64,000 nucleotides of DNA from VRUE01 sp963702575. Its GTDB lineage: Bacteria; Actinomycetota; Thermoleophilia; Solirubrobacterales; 70-9. The notes beneath the pieces were generated by a model. The model saw nothing but the letters and a program-made list of their open reading frames with translations, did not search any database and was not told the origin of the DNA. Position 1 is the stretch's first letter. Every line of letters starts with the position of its first letter. Where the stretch lies: assembly GCA_963702575.1 (NCBI GenBank), contig CAVPCU010000001.1, positions 1 to 64,000 on the forward strand, read 5' to 3'. Of this stretch, positions 41,763-50,615 are shown in pieces. Position numbers and translations under genes: made by a program.

Positions 41763-42557
41763 ATGGCAAACCGCAGGGAAGAAGAGAGGGAGCGGCTCCG
41801 CCAGGCGCGCGAAGAACGCGAGTCGGCGCACGCCAAGTCGGGCAAACAGCGGCTGGTGCTGGTCTACGCCGGCGCGGCCGTGGTCGGCGCTCGCGATCGT
41901 CGCCGCGATCGTCGCGTGTCGCCTCCTCCGGCGGCGGCGGGCGGGGGCGGGGAATCCCACATCAACCAGGCGAGCGGCTCGACCAACGGGGTCAAGCCCG
42001 ACGAACGCCAGGGGACGGCGCCGCCGCCGGTCGAAACGGTGAACCTCAAGGAGGCGGCGAAGAAGGCCGGCTGCGACGCTGCGGCTCAACCTGAAGGACG
42101 AGGGGCACGAACACATCCCGCCGACCGCGCCGACGCCCGACTACAAGACCAACCCGCCGACCTCCGGCAACCACGTCGAACCGCCCTACCAGCAGGCCGA
42201 CGGCGCCTACAGCGAAATGCCCGGCGAAATCTTCATCGTCCACTCGCTCGAGCACGGCCGGCTGGAGATCCAGTACAGCTCCGAACTGCCCGAAAAGGAC
42301 CAGCTCGAGCTGAAGGGCCTCTACGACACGATGTACAAGGGCGCGCTGCTCTTCCCGAACGAAAACATGGACTACGCGGTCGCAGCGACGACCTGGACGA
42401 AACCTGATGGGCTGCGACGAATACAAGGGCGCCGTCGACGCTCGACGCGATCCGCGACTTCGGCCGGGTGAAATGGGGGCACGGGCGCGAGCCCGTGACG
42501 GCCTTCGGCTTCAATGAACCGGGGCCGACCCCGCAGGAACCCTCCAGCGGCGGCTAG
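41763..42557 (+). pseudogene. DUF3105 membrane-anchored protein, several frameshifts
   Basis: MANRREEERERLRQAREERE, basic cytoplasmic head, then a membrane helix readable only after a correction near 41890 (VVGALAIVAAIVA). The DUF3105 core is clear: HEHIPPTAPTPDYKTNPPTS, GNHVEPPYQQADGAYSEMP and GEIFIVHSLEHGRLEIQYSS, NENMDYAVAATTW, CDEYKG, IRDFGRVKWGHGREPV. Indels occur near 41890, 41935, 42075, 42400 and 42440. The extracytoplasmic domain is of unknown function. Its TAG (42555-42557) overlaps the stop of the convergent gene. Confidence 0.72.
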
Positions 42558-43509
42558 GGCGCCCGGTAGGCGGGGAAGAACCCGCCTGGGTCGCGGCCGG
42601 CCGAGAGGCGGGCGTAGGCGGCGGGGTCGCAGACGATCTCCGAGACGTCCAGGGCTGCTCGCGGTTGGCGAAGCCGCGCTTGAACTCCTCGAGTGCGGTC
42701 GCCACGGGAGATGCCGCCGCCGAGGTTGAGCGGCAGGCCCTGCTCGGCGGCAAAGTCGACCAGCGCCGCGAGGACGTTCTTCATCGGCGAGTCGCGCAGG
42801 TAGCCGGTCCGCGCTGCCGCTCAGGTAGTAGTGGAGGAAGCCGTCGCTGCGGACGGCGATCGAGGCGGCGGCGACTTCGCCCTCCGGTTCCCAGCAGAGG
42901 GCGAGCCACGACGCGGGCGAGGCGAGGACGCGGTCGAAGTACGGGGCGCTCGAAGAAGTAGCGCTCGGCGGCGCCGGCGCGGCGCATCGTCTGCTCGTAG
43001 GCGGCGAGGAAGCCGGCGCGCTGCTCGGCGCCGGTCGCGCGGGCCGGGCTCGATCTCCACCCCGTAGCCGGCGCGGCGGTTCCTCTTGATCTGGGTGCGG
43101 TCGCTGGGCCGGCTCTTCGCGCGGCAGCGCCGGGTCGGCGATCTGGACGACGTTGCGCTCCGCGGCGCCGGCCAGCGGTGGCTCGCCGAGCGCATGGCGG
43201 ATGAAGATCGAGACGAGCCCGGTGGCGGAGAAGTCGACGTCGGCCGGGTCGATCGGGTCGCGGCAGCGCGCCGGCGATGCCCGGGTAGCCGTAGGGGGAG
43301 ATCGCGTCGCGGCGTCGGTGCCGGGGATCTCGCGAACGATCAGGGGCGCCAGCAGCTCGCGATCGGCGTCCTCGATGCGCAGGGTGTGGGTGACGCCCTC
43401 CGCGTCGAGGAAGGGGCGCGAGCGGAAGAACTCCTCGCTCTCGGCCGCCGCGCCGCGCGTCGGCGAGCAGCTCGGCGATTACTCTTCCGGCGGCGCCCTC
43501 GTCGCTCAT
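42554..43509 (-). pseudogene. BioF2-like/FemAB-type acyltransferase, heavily frameshifted
   Basis: Pieces in three frames on the minus strand assemble into one protein: MSDEGAAGRVIAELLADARR; LLAPLIVREIPGTD; SPYGYPGIAGALP; VDFSATGLVSIFIRHALGEP; NVVQIADPALP; SDRTQIKRNRRAGYGVEIEP; YEQTMRRAGAAERYFFE; KNVLAALVDFAAEQGLPLNL and GGG near the end. This is the acetyltransf_6 (BioF2/CelD-like) pattern, often found in exopolysaccharide loci. Five or more indels are needed. It follows the GNAT gene (its ATG at 43509 could form an ATGA overlap with a GNAT stop). Confidence 0.65.
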
Positions 43510-44056
43510 CCGGGTCGAGGAGGTCCGCGGCGGCGGCGCGGAACTCGTCCGGCAGCACGCCCCAGACCTCGCAGTCGTCGACGCCGTCGGGGCGGCGCAG
43601 GTGGGCGCGCATCGTCCCCTCGTGCTTCCAGCCGAGGCCGGCGACGGTCTTCTTCGCCACCTCGTTGCGGGCGGGGATGCGGCCGTAGACGCGGTGGGCG
43701 CCGAACTCGTCGAAGGCCCTGGCGATCGTCAGCGCCTCGGCTCGGCGGCCGACGCCCTTGCCGCGCACGTCGTCGCCGATCAGCGCCCCCAGCTCGGGCG
43801 CGGTCTGGCGGAAGAGGCCGTAGAGCGCGGTGAACCCGACCGGCTCCGCGTAGCCCTCGACGACGATCGCGTACTTGCGGTCCTCGCCGGAGTCGTCCAT
43901 CGCCCGCCCCACCCAGGCCTCGGCTTCCTCGAGCGAGAACCCCTCCCGCTGCTCCATCAGCGTCTTCGTCGCCTCGGGGTTGTTGAACCAGCGATGCACC
44001 GCCCCGGCGTCGCCGGGCTCGAACCGCCGCAGACTCACCTCAGGCCGCTCGCTCAT
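43340..44056 (-). CDS. GNAT-family N-acetyltransferase (RimJ/RimL-like)
   Basis: MSERPEVSLRRFEPGDAGAV, HRWFNNPEATKTLMEQ, KYAIVVEGYAEPVGFTALYG; acetyl-CoA loop IGDDVRGKGVGRRAEALTIA; AHRVYGRIPARNEVAKKTVA and LGWKHEGTMR: a standard acceptor-domain-plus-pyrophosphate-loop GNAT, resembling enzymes that acetylate amino sugars or ribosomal protein N-termini. The natural end is probably near 43506, just after VWGVLPDEFRAAA; the remaining Arg-rich reading overlaps the next gene and is probably an indel artefact. Placed at the edge of a polysaccharide locus. Confidence 0.8.
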   Translation of the reverse strand: MSERPEVSLRRFEPGDAGAVHRWFNNPEATKTLMEQREGFSLEEAEAWVGRAMDDSGEDRKYAIVVEGYAEPVGFTALYGLFRQTAPELGALIGDDVRGKGVGRRAEALTIARAFDEFGAHRVYGRIPARNEVAKKTVAGLGWKHEGTMRAHLRRPDGVDDCEVWGVLPDEFRAAAADLLDPDERRGRRRKSNRRAARRRAARRPRARSSSARAPSSTRRASPTPCASRTPIASCWRP

Positions 44057-44066
44057 CGGCTGAACC

Positions 44067-44630
44067 CTAGTCGGGGGCGAGGCCGTGGCCGGTGAGCAGG
44101 AGACGCGCGGTGCGGGCGAGGATCTGGAGGTCGAGGCGGGGGCTGCGGTTTTCGACGTACTCGACGTCTAGCTCGATCCGGTCGGCCCAGGGGATGCCGG
44201 CGCGGCCCTCGACCTGGGCGAGGCCGGTGAGGCCGGGGCGGACCTCGTGGCGGCGGTGCTGGCGCGGCGTGTAGTCCTTCACCTGGGCGGGGATCGTCGG
44301 GCGCGGGCCGACGATCGCCATCTCGCCGCGCAGGACGTTGACCAGGTTGGGCAGCTCGTCGAGGGAGGTGCGGCGCAGGAGGCGGCCGGCGGCGGTGACG
44401 CGCGGGTCGTCGCGGGTGACGACGGTGCCGACGCCGACCGGGTCGGAGCCCACGACCATCGTCCGCAGCTTGAGCAGCTCGAACTCGACGCCGTCCTTGC
44501 CGACCCGCCGCTGGCGGTAGATCACCGGGCCGCGGCTTCCCAGCCTGATCGCCACCGCTGCGATCAGCAAGAGGGGAGACAGGACAATTAGGGCAAGCGC
44601 TGCGACGGCAATGTCAAAAATTCTTGGCAT
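44067..44630 (-). CDS. Bacterial sugar transferase (undecaprenyl-phosphate phosphosugar transferase)
   Basis: 187 residues. One hydrophobic helix at the N-terminus (FDIAVAALALIVLSPLLLIA), then the monotopic PGT core: GPVIYRQRRVGKDGVEFELL, KLRTMVVGSD, RRTSLDELPNLVNVLRGEMA (catalytic DE), IVGPRPTIP, VRPGLTGLAQVEGR. It transfers a sugar-1-phosphate to undecaprenyl phosphate, the first membrane step of exopolysaccharide or glycan assembly. It is the short WcaJ-type catalytic domain without the PglC/CoA-binding extension. Last gene of the minus-strand glycosyltransferase run. Confidence 0.93.
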   Translation of the reverse strand: MPRIFDIAVAALALIVLSPLLLIAAVAIRLGSRGPVIYRQRRVGKDGVEFELLKLRTMVVGSDPVGVGTVVTRDDPRVTAAGRLLRRTSLDELPNLVNVLRGEMAIVGPRPTIPAQVKDYTPRQHRRHEVRPGLTGLAQVEGRAGIPWADRIELDVEYVENRSPRLDLQILARTARLLLTGHGLAPD

Positions 44631-44638
44631 TTACTCCC

Positions 44639-45769
44639 TCATCTGGTCCCCTCTGACTTCTCCCACGCGCCGGGCGGGCCGTGGCGAGCTCGGTCCCAGA
44701 GGCCGAGGGGGATCGAGGCGGTCGTCGCGACGTAGTAGCGGGCGACGCGGAATGGGGCGAGCCCGACCCAGCGGCCGAGCAGCGCCGCGGCGAGGAAGGC
44801 GAGCTGCAGCGCCAGGGTCACGGCGTAGACCCGGCCCTGGCCGAGCAGGGCGAAGTTTGCCGCGAGGACGGCGACGTGGAGGAACGGGGTCGCGTAGCGC
44901 AGCAGCCGGTGGGAGGCGACCTCGAAGGCGTAGAGCGGCGGGTAGCCGCGCGGGCGCAGCATCCCTTCGCCGGCGACGATGTCCCAGAGGCCGACCATCA
45001 TCCGCCGCTTGCGGGCGAGCTCGCCCTCGAGCGTCGGCACCATCTTCTCCTCGGCGCGCGCCCAGGGGACGTAGAGCGAGCGCAGGCCGCGCTTGGCGAG
45101 CAGGAAGGGGAAGGAGAGGTCGTGGCTGCCCGACGGGGCGAGCGGCAGGTAGGCGTCGGCGCGGACCGCGTAGATCGCGCCGTTGCCGGCGGTGACGCCG
45201 GCGAGGCCGGACTCCATCTCGCGCACCGCCATCTCGTAGCGCCAGTAGGCGCCCTCGAGGTTGTCGCCGCCGGGGTCGAGGAAGCGAACCTGGCCGCAGG
45301 CGTAGCCGACGGCGGGGTCGGCGAAGGGCTCGACCAGGTGGCGCAGCGCGTCGGGCGCCCAGGCGCTGTTGGCGTCGGAGAAGGCGAGGATCTCGCCCGA
45401 GGCGCGCTCGGCGGCGGCGTTCTGGGCGGCGACCTTGCCGCCGCGCGGGAGGTCGAGGACGAGGTCGGCGCCGGCGGCGCGGGCGCGCTGCACGGTGGCG
45501 TCGGCTGAGCCGTCGGAGGCGACGATCAGCTCGAGCCGCTCGCGCGGGTACTCGAGCGCGAGCGCGTTGGCGACCTTGGCCGCGATCGAGTCCTCCTCGT
45601 CGTAGGCGGCGACGATGAGGGAAACCACCGGCGGCTCCTCCCAGGTGCCGGGGCGCAGAGTCGGACGGCGGCGCAGTGCAAGGAGCGCGCGCAGCGCGAG
45701 CGGGTAGCCGAGATGGGTGTAGAGGATCAGCGCCAGGCTGAGCCAAAAGACGAGCGCGACGGCAATCAC
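44639..45769 (-). CDS. Membrane glycosyltransferase family 2
   Basis: 376 residues from GTG 45769, which overlaps the TGA of the upstream gene (4 bp). One N-terminal helix (ALVFWLSLALILYTHLGYPL), GT-A core VVSLIVAAYDEEDSIAAKVA, LELIVASDGSADATV (DGS), ILAFSDANSAW (D-x-N in the DXD position), GNGAIYAVRADAY; then hydrophobic helices (LLRYATPFLHVAVLAANFAL, AVTLALQLAFLAAALLG). It is like processive GT2 enzymes that act at the membrane face. Acts in the same pathway as the sugar transferase 8 bp downstream. Confidence 0.88.
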   Translation of the reverse strand: MIAVALVFWLSLALILYTHLGYPLALRALLALRRRPTLRPGTWEEPPVVSLIVAAYDEEDSIAAKVANALALEYPRERLELIVASDGSADATVQRARAAGADLVLDLPRGGKVAAQNAAAERASGEILAFSDANSAWAPDALRHLVEPFADPAVGYACGQVRFLDPGGDNLEGAYWRYEMAVREMESGLAGVTAGNGAIYAVRADAYLPLAPSGSHDLSFPFLLAKRGLRSLYVPWARAEEKMVPTLEGELARKRRMMVGLWDIVAGEGMLRPRGYPPLYAFEVASHRLLRYATPFLHVAVLAANFALLGQGRVYAVTLALQLAFLAAALLGRWVGLAPFRVARYYVATTASIPLGLWDRARHGPPGAWEKSEGTR

Positions 45770-46881
45770 GCGCGGGCCTCCAGCAACTCGCGGTAGAGGG
45801 CCAGCGTCTGGGCGGCGGCCGCATCCCAGGAGTAAGGGCCGGCGGCGCCGCGCGCGGCCGCTTCGCCGAGCTCGGCGCGCGCGGCCTCGTCGCCGACCAG
45901 CTCGGCGAGGGCGGCCGCGAGGGCGGCCGGGTCCTCGGGCGGGACGAGGCGGGCGGCGCCGTGCTCGGCGACCTCGGGGAATCCGCCGACGGCGCTCAAC
46001 ACCAGCGGCTTGCCGAAGGCGAGCGCGGCGTAGAGGACGCCGGAGTGCTCGACGTCGCGGTAGGGCAGGACGACGAGGTCGGCGCGGCGCATGATCGCCG
46101 GGATCTCGGCGTCCTCGACGAAGCGGGGCAGGAAGCGGACGCGGGCGGGCGCCTCGGCGGCGAGACGGCGCAGCGGCTCGAGGTCCATACGCGGGTTGCC
46201 GGCGATCCACAGCTCGGCGCCCTCGACCCGGCGGAAGGCCTCGAGCAGGGTGTCGATCCCCTTGTAGGGGCGGAGCAGGCCGAAGAAGAGGATCACCGGG
46301 CCCTCGGCGCCCGCCAGCTCGGCCGGCAGGGGCTTCTCCTCCGGCAGCCGGGTGAGGTAGTTGAAGGCGCCGTGGTGGACGACGCGCACGCGCGCCGGGT
46401 CGAGGCCGACGACCTCGCGCAGGCGGCAGGCGCCGTGCTCGGAGTGGGCGATCACCGCGTCCATCGCGCCGAAGGCGCGGCGGGCGGCCGCGAGCTGGCG
46501 GCGGCTCGGGCGCGGCGGCAGGACGTAGTGGGCGGTCATCAGCCGCGGCCGGCGCGGCGGCAGCAGAGCCGCGTCGAGGCGGGGCAGCGTCAGCCACTGG
46601 TAGTGGAGGACGTCGGCGTCCGCCTCGCGGCGCAGGCGCAGCATGTCGGGGACGTGCTCGGCGAGCTTGAAGGCGCGCCGCAGGGGGGCGTCGAGCCCGC
46701 GGGCGGAGCTGCGGCGATAGAAGCTCTCCCGCACCCGGTAGCCCTCCGGCGCCGGGACCGGGCCGTAGAGGAAGCGGCTGGTGAGCAGCTCGACCTCGGC
46801 GCCGGCGCGGGCGAGCGCCGCGGCGAGGGCGCGGTCGTAGGGCGGCGTGAAGGCCGAGGGGTCGACCAGCTGTACGCGCAT
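45766..46881 (-). CDS. Glycosyltransferase family 4 (GT-B)
   Basis: 371 residues. N-terminal acceptor domain (LVDPSAFTPPYDRALAAALA); C-terminal donor domain with VILFFGLLRPYKGIDTLLEA, LWIAGNPRMD, IPAIMRRADLVVLPYRDVEH and SGVLYAALAFGKPLVLSAVG, where E-H-S-G-V-L-Y is the GT4 nucleotide-sugar motif. Retaining glycosyltransferase using NDP-sugars in the cytoplasm. Its start is divergent from the GT2 at 46893 with only 11 bp between, so the promoters must lie inside the opposing coding regions or be leaderless. Confidence 0.9.
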   Translation of the reverse strand: MRVQLVDPSAFTPPYDRALAAALARAGAEVELLTSRFLYGPVPAPEGYRVRESFYRRSSARGLDAPLRRAFKLAEHVPDMLRLRREADADVLHYQWLTLPRLDAALLPPRRPRLMTAHYVLPPRPSRRQLAAARRAFGAMDAVIAHSEHGACRLREVVGLDPARVRVVHHGAFNYLTRLPEEKPLPAELAGAEGPVILFFGLLRPYKGIDTLLEAFRRVEGAELWIAGNPRMDLEPLRRLAAEAPARVRFLPRFVEDAEIPAIMRRADLVVLPYRDVEHSGVLYAALAFGKPLVLSAVGGFPEVAEHGAARLVPPEDPAALAAALAELVGDEAARAELGEAAARGAAGPYSWDAAAAQTLALYRELLEARA

Positions 46882-46892
46882 AGCGGGCGATT

Positions 46893-47831
46893 ATGGTGAC
46901 CGGGTTGGCCCCCACGCTCTCCTACTGCGTCGTGAACACCGACGGCCGCGACGATCTGCTCGCCTGCCTGGAGGCGATCGAGCGCACCCGGCCGGCAGGG
47001 CTGGCGTGCGAGGTGCTCGTCCTCGACAACGCCTCGCGCGACGGCTCGGCCGAGGCGGTGCGGGCGCGCGGCGGCGAGGTCCGCCTGATCGCTTTGGAGC
47101 GGCGGGCGGGCAAGGCGGCGAACGACACGACCCTGCTGCGCGAGGCGCGGGGGCGCTACTGCCTGCTGCTGAACGAGGACTCCGAGCTGCGCCCGGGGGC
47201 GGCGGCGGCGCTGGTGGCGGCGCTCGAGGACGACCCGCGGGCGGGGGCCGCCGGGGCGCAGCTGCTCGACCCCTCCGGGCGGCCGGTCCCCTGCGCCTGG
47301 CGCTTTCCCGGCGTCGGCACGGCGCTCGTCGGCGCCCTCTTCCTGCACCGACTGCTGACCGTGCAGAGCGGGGGCACCGAGACCCGTGCCGTCGATTGGG
47401 CGCAGTCGAGCGCGCTGCTGGTCCGCCGCGAGGCCGCCGAGCGGGTCGGCTACCTCGACCTCGAGTTCTTCGTCTACTACGACGAGTGCGACTTCTGCAA
47501 GCGCCTCGACGACGCCGGCTGGGGCACCCTCTTCGTCCCCGCCGCGGAGGCCGTCCACCACGACCAGCTCTCCACCGACCTCGGCGCCGGCCTGCCGCGG
47601 ATCGTCGAATTCCACCGCAACCGCGACCTCTACATGCGCAAGCACCACGGCCGTGCGGCGGCCCTGGCGGTGCGAGCGCTCACCGCCTGGTCCTACGCCG
47701 TCCGCGCCCTCGCCGCAACGGTCCTCCCCGGCCAGCCGGCCCGCGTCTACCGGGCCCACGCCCGCCAGGCGCTGCGCCCCGGCCGCGGCGAGGGCCTCAG
47801 GGAGCGCGCGTCAGAAGTCCTTGTCGGCTGA
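46893..47831 (+). CDS. Glycosyltransferase family 2 (rhamnosyltransferase-like)
   Basis: 312 residues. TLSYCVVNTDGRDDLLACLE, LVLDNASRDGSAEAVRARGG, LLLNEDSELRPGA (NED as the DXD element), VDWAQSSALLVRREA and FFVYYDECDFCKRLDDAGWG (catalytic acidic patch): typical of soluble GT2 enzymes of the WbbL/rhamnosyl group. No membrane helices except perhaps near the C-terminus. It is the only plus-strand gene in this run and overlaps the convergent SipW-signal protein gene by about 20 bp. Confidence 0.88.
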   Translation: MVTGLAPTLSYCVVNTDGRDDLLACLEAIERTRPAGLACEVLVLDNASRDGSAEAVRARGGEVRLIALERRAGKAANDTTLLREARGRYCLLLNEDSELRPGAAAALVAALEDDPRAGAAGAQLLDPSGRPVPCAWRFPGVGTALVGALFLHRLLTVQSGGTETRAVDWAQSSALLVRREAAERVGYLDLEFFVYYDECDFCKRLDDAGWGTLFVPAAEAVHHDQLSTDLGAGLPRIVEFHRNRDLYMRKHHGRAAALAVRALTAWSYAVRALAATVLPGQPARVYRAHARQALRPGRGEGLRERASEVLVG

Positions 47832-48797
47832 GCCGGTCTCTTTTCGGGTGGTTGCGCTCATCGGGTTGCCGGCGCGGTCGGTGGCCGTGGTCGAGGGCGA
47901 CCAGACCATCGTGCCGGTGCTGGCCGCGGTCGTTCCCGCGCCGGACTGGGTGCCGAGGGTGACCGTGATCGCGCTGCCGCTGAGCACCATCGTCGACGCC
48001 GTGCCGCTGGCGCCGAAGGTGCGGCTCGCGCCGACGTAGTCGGCGCGGCCGAGGTCGACGCTGCCGAGCGGCAGCTGTTTGCTGGCCGAGCTGAACACCG
48101 TCAGCTGATCGTTGCCGCTGGCGGCGGCGTTGTCGTCGATGTGGACGACAACGCTGGTCGAGGAACCGCTCCATCCGGAGAGGATCGAGCTCGGTTCGGG
48201 CGGCTCGGAGAAGGTGAAGACGACTTTGTCGCCCTGCTCGGGGAGGCCGGCCGTGCCGCCTGACTTGTTCGTCGTCTGGACGTCGGCCGCGCTCGGGGCG
48301 CTGCCGTCGACGGTAACCTGGTATTCGCTCTCGGTCTTGGAGTTTTTCGCCGCGTCGGTGAGCGTGATCGAGTATTTGAACGTGCCTTCCGCGTGTTTGG
48401 CGTCGACGGTCAGAGTCGCCGACCGGCGGTTGTAGGAGATGCCGCCGAAGCTTTCTGTTTCGGCGGCGAGCGCGGCGGCCGTCTGGCCGCTGCTTATCGA
48501 GCTCACGTCGGCGGTGACCGAAGAGATACCGCTCGCCGGATTGCCGGTGTCGGACGCCTGGGCGTAGACGTTGTAGGTGCCGCCGGGGCGGACGAAGCCG
48601 GCGGTGCCGCCTTCCACCCTGCCGACAGCCCGGGCGCTGGTGGTCGGCCCCTTCCAGTCCGCGGCGGAGGCGAACGTGTTGCCGGCGTCGGTCGATTTGG
48701 AGGCGAAGGCGCACCAGACGCCCGCCCCGGCGACGAAGGAGACGAGTAGGGCGAGAAGGGCGAGGGCCAGGACGGCGGCGGCGCTACGCGAGGCCAT
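47811..48797 (-). CDS. Secreted protein with a SipW-type signal; TasA-like module
   Basis: 328 residues. The N-terminus (AAVLALALLALLVSFVAGAG) is followed by WCAFASKSTDAGNTFASAAD, which matches the pattern of SipW-dependent signals ('A-x-F-S-x-T...GNTFTAG'). The mature part is Ser/Thr-rich with bacterial Ig-like strands (FKYSITLTDAAKNSKTESEY, VVFTFSEPPEPSSILSGWSG, ATDRAGNPMSATTRKETGSA). Its gene starts 14 bp inside the signal peptidase gene, so it is probably the substrate of that peptidase. Likely a surface or fibre-associated protein. Confidence 0.75.
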   Translation of the reverse strand: MASRSAAAVLALALLALLVSFVAGAGVWCAFASKSTDAGNTFASAADWKGPTTSARAVGRVEGGTAGFVRPGGTYNVYAQASDTGNPASGISSVTADVSSISSGQTAAALAAETESFGGISYNRRSATLTVDAKHAEGTFKYSITLTDAAKNSKTESEYQVTVDGSAPSAADVQTTNKSGGTAGLPEQGDKVVFTFSEPPEPSSILSGWSGSSTSVVVHIDDNAAASGNDQLTVFSSASKQLPLGSVDLGRADYVGASRTFGASGTASTMVLSGSAITVTLGTQSGAGTTAASTGTMVWSPSTTATDRAGNPMSATTRKETGSADKDF

Positions 48798-49326
48798 CGC
48801 CCGGCTCCCGCTCCCCGTCGGGGTCCCCGCCGGAGGAGCCCCAGATGCGCGAGAGCGCCATCCAGCAGAGCGTCAGGGCGGGCAGAACGACGAGCGCCAG
48901 CCGGGCCGGCGGGGTGGAGAGCCAGGCGATCGCGAAGCCGAGGTGGGGGATGCGGTAGACGACGCGGCCGATCGAGCCGGCGCGCGGCACGCTCCAGTGC
49001 TCGGTCGAGGTGTTGACGTCGCCGCGGGTGACGAAGCGGGCCTGGTCTCCGTCGGGCACGATGCTCTGCACCCGGTGCGAGTAGAGCCGCGAGCCCCCTT
49101 CGGGGTCGCGGAAGGTGACGATCTGGCCGGCCCGCGCTTCCAGCGGCGCGATCGGTTCGGTGACGACGACGTCGCCGGTTTCGATCGTCGGCGTCATCGA
49201 GCCCGAGCGGACGGTGAACGAGCGGTCGCCGATCGCCAGCGGCAGGGCGGCGGCGAGGAGCAGGGTGAAGACGAAGCCGAGGGCGAGGGCGACGAGGAAG
49301 GAGGCAGCGCGGCGGGTTGCGGTCAC
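48784..49326 (-). CDS. Signal peptidase I, SipW/ER-type
   Basis: 180 residues. Two membrane helices, near the N-terminus (SFLVALALGFVFTLLLAAAL) and the C-terminus (RLALVVLPALTLCWMALSRI). The catalytic Ser lies in VRSGSMTPTIETGDVVV, and a His replaces the general-base Lys in GSRLYSHRVQSI, which defines the ER/SipW type rather than the Ser-Lys housekeeping enzyme. Then FVTRGDVN. It is flanked by two genes for SipW-signal proteins and overlaps both neighbours (4 bp and 14 bp). Expected to process TasA-like precursors. Confidence 0.9.
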   Translation of the reverse strand: MTATRRAASFLVALALGFVFTLLLAAALPLAIGDRSFTVRSGSMTPTIETGDVVVTEPIAPLEARAGQIVTFRDPEGGSRLYSHRVQSIVPDGDQARFVTRGDVNTSTEHWSVPRAGSIGRVVYRIPHLGFAIAWLSTPPARLALVVLPALTLCWMALSRIWGSSGGDPDGEREPGDGLA

Positions 49327-49859
49327 CGGGCACCCCCTCCGGCCAGCGTCGGCAGCAGCTCGACCCGCACGTCGCGACCCTCGTAGCCGGTCTCGACTTC
49401 ACCCGGGATCCAGGCCGAGACCCGCACCGCCCGGCTGCCGCCCCGGGGGATCGGCAGCGTCGCCGAGCCGGCGGCGCGGAGCTGGCCGAGCGTCTCGTCG
49501 GCCAGCGTCCTGCGGCCGGCGCGAACCCGCAGGCGGACGATCCCGTCCAGCGCGGTGGAGGACGCGGTGGCGCGCAGCGACACCGCCAGGGCCTGCCCGG
49601 CCTGGTTGGCGAGCTCGAAGGCGCCGGCGCCGCCCGTCGTCCCCGGGCGCAGGCCGGCGGCATGGAGGACGACGTTCGGCTCCGCCGGCTCCGCGGCGAT
49701 CGCGGCGCCGCCGCGCACGGCGACGTTCAGCGTCGCCGGCAGGACGCCGCCCCGGCCGCGGCCGGGCAGCGCCAGCACGATCACCGCGACGGCCAGGCAG
49801 ACGCCGAGCGCGCCGCCGGCCGCTCGCGGCAGCCGGCGGGTCTCTTTGAGCGAGCCCAT
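49323..49859 (-). CDS. Exported protein between TasA-like and SipW-like genes
   Basis: 178 residues from ATG 49859. A hydrophobic signal helix (ALGVCLAVAVIVLALPG) precedes TLNVAVRGGAAIAAEPAEPN and beta-rich sequence (FELANQAGQALAVSLRATAS, GIVRLRVRAGRRTLADETLG, GGSRAVRVSAWIPGEVETGY). No family recognised with confidence. By place it corresponds to an accessory component of the fibre operon (compare TapA), but no sequence motif confirms this. Overlaps the peptidase gene by 4 bp. Confidence 0.6.
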   Translation of the reverse strand: MGSLKETRRLPRAAGGALGVCLAVAVIVLALPGRGRGGVLPATLNVAVRGGAAIAAEPAEPNVVLHAAGLRPGTTGGAGAFELANQAGQALAVSLRATASSTALDGIVRLRVRAGRRTLADETLGQLRAAGSATLPIPRGGSRAVRVSAWIPGEVETGYEGRDVRVELLPTLAGGGAR

Positions 49860-49883
49860 TCCCGTCCTCCGCAACGGCCCCGC

Positions 49884-50471
49884 CTACTGGTTGCGGGCCT
49901 CCCAGGTGAACGTGTGCGAGCCGGTGCTAAGCCCCTCGGCGGCTTCCGGCGCGGCGCTCTGCAGACCGACGGTGATCTGGTAGACGACCGAGTCGTTCGC
50001 CTGCCATTTGGTGGTCGAGCCGGGGTAGTCGACGATGCCGTTGGCGTAGCTGTTCTTGGCCGTCGCGAAGGCGGAGAGGGTGCCGGTGTAGAGGGCGCCG
50101 CCGGAGTCAGGCGTGAAGCCGGTGCAGCTCGGGAACGAGGACGACGCCTGGGAGCCCGGCGTGATCGTCAATTCGACGTACTGGCCGAGGGTGCCGATCG
50201 TGCTGGTCGTGTAGAGGTGCACGTCGGCGTCGAGGCTGCCGGTGTAGGTCACCTTGATGCACTTGCTGGTGCTTTCGCCGGGCTTGGCGTTGGAGATGTT
50301 GTAGAGCGACGCCCCGAGGTCGTTGTCGCCCAGCACCACGGTGCCGGAGGCGAACTGGTTCGAGGCGCTGCTGGTCGTGCTCGAAAACGCGCCGAACACG
50401 CCCAGCGCGGAGAGGCCGCCGAGGCTGCTCATCGTGAGCACCGTCAGCAGAACCTTGGTTTGCATCTTCAT
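49884..50471 (-). CDS. TasA/camelysin-like secreted fibre protein
   Basis: 195 residues; ATG 50471 with GGAGG upstream. Signal VLLTVLTMSSLGGLSALGVF then GAFSSTTSSASNQFASGTVV, the SipW-type sorting motif. The mature domain (NISNAKPGESTSKCIKVTYT, VELTITPGSQASSSFPSCTG, TFTWEARNQ) is the TasA/camelysin beta-jellyroll pattern, with a possible disulphide. Lead gene of the four-gene SipW module. Proposed role: major extracellular fibre or matrix protein, by analogy with Bacillus TasA. Confidence 0.8.
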   Translation of the reverse strand: MKMQTKVLLTVLTMSSLGGLSALGVFGAFSSTTSSASNQFASGTVVLGDNDLGASLYNISNAKPGESTSKCIKVTYTGSLDADVHLYTTSTIGTLGQYVELTITPGSQASSSFPSCTGFTPDSGGALYTGTLSAFATAKNSYANGIVDYPGSTTKWQANDSVVYQITVGLQSAAPEAAEGLSTGSHTFTWEARNQ

Positions 50472-50615
50472 TCGGGATCCTCCCTGCGGACAGATGTTGG
50501 ACGACTCGCTTCGTCCATTCGTCCGCCGGGCTTGACGGCTGCACGCGGCCTTTCATTCCGCGGACGCGCCTGGTGATTGGCCGCCCCCAGTGGCGTCTAA
50601 CTCCCGGCACGTCCG

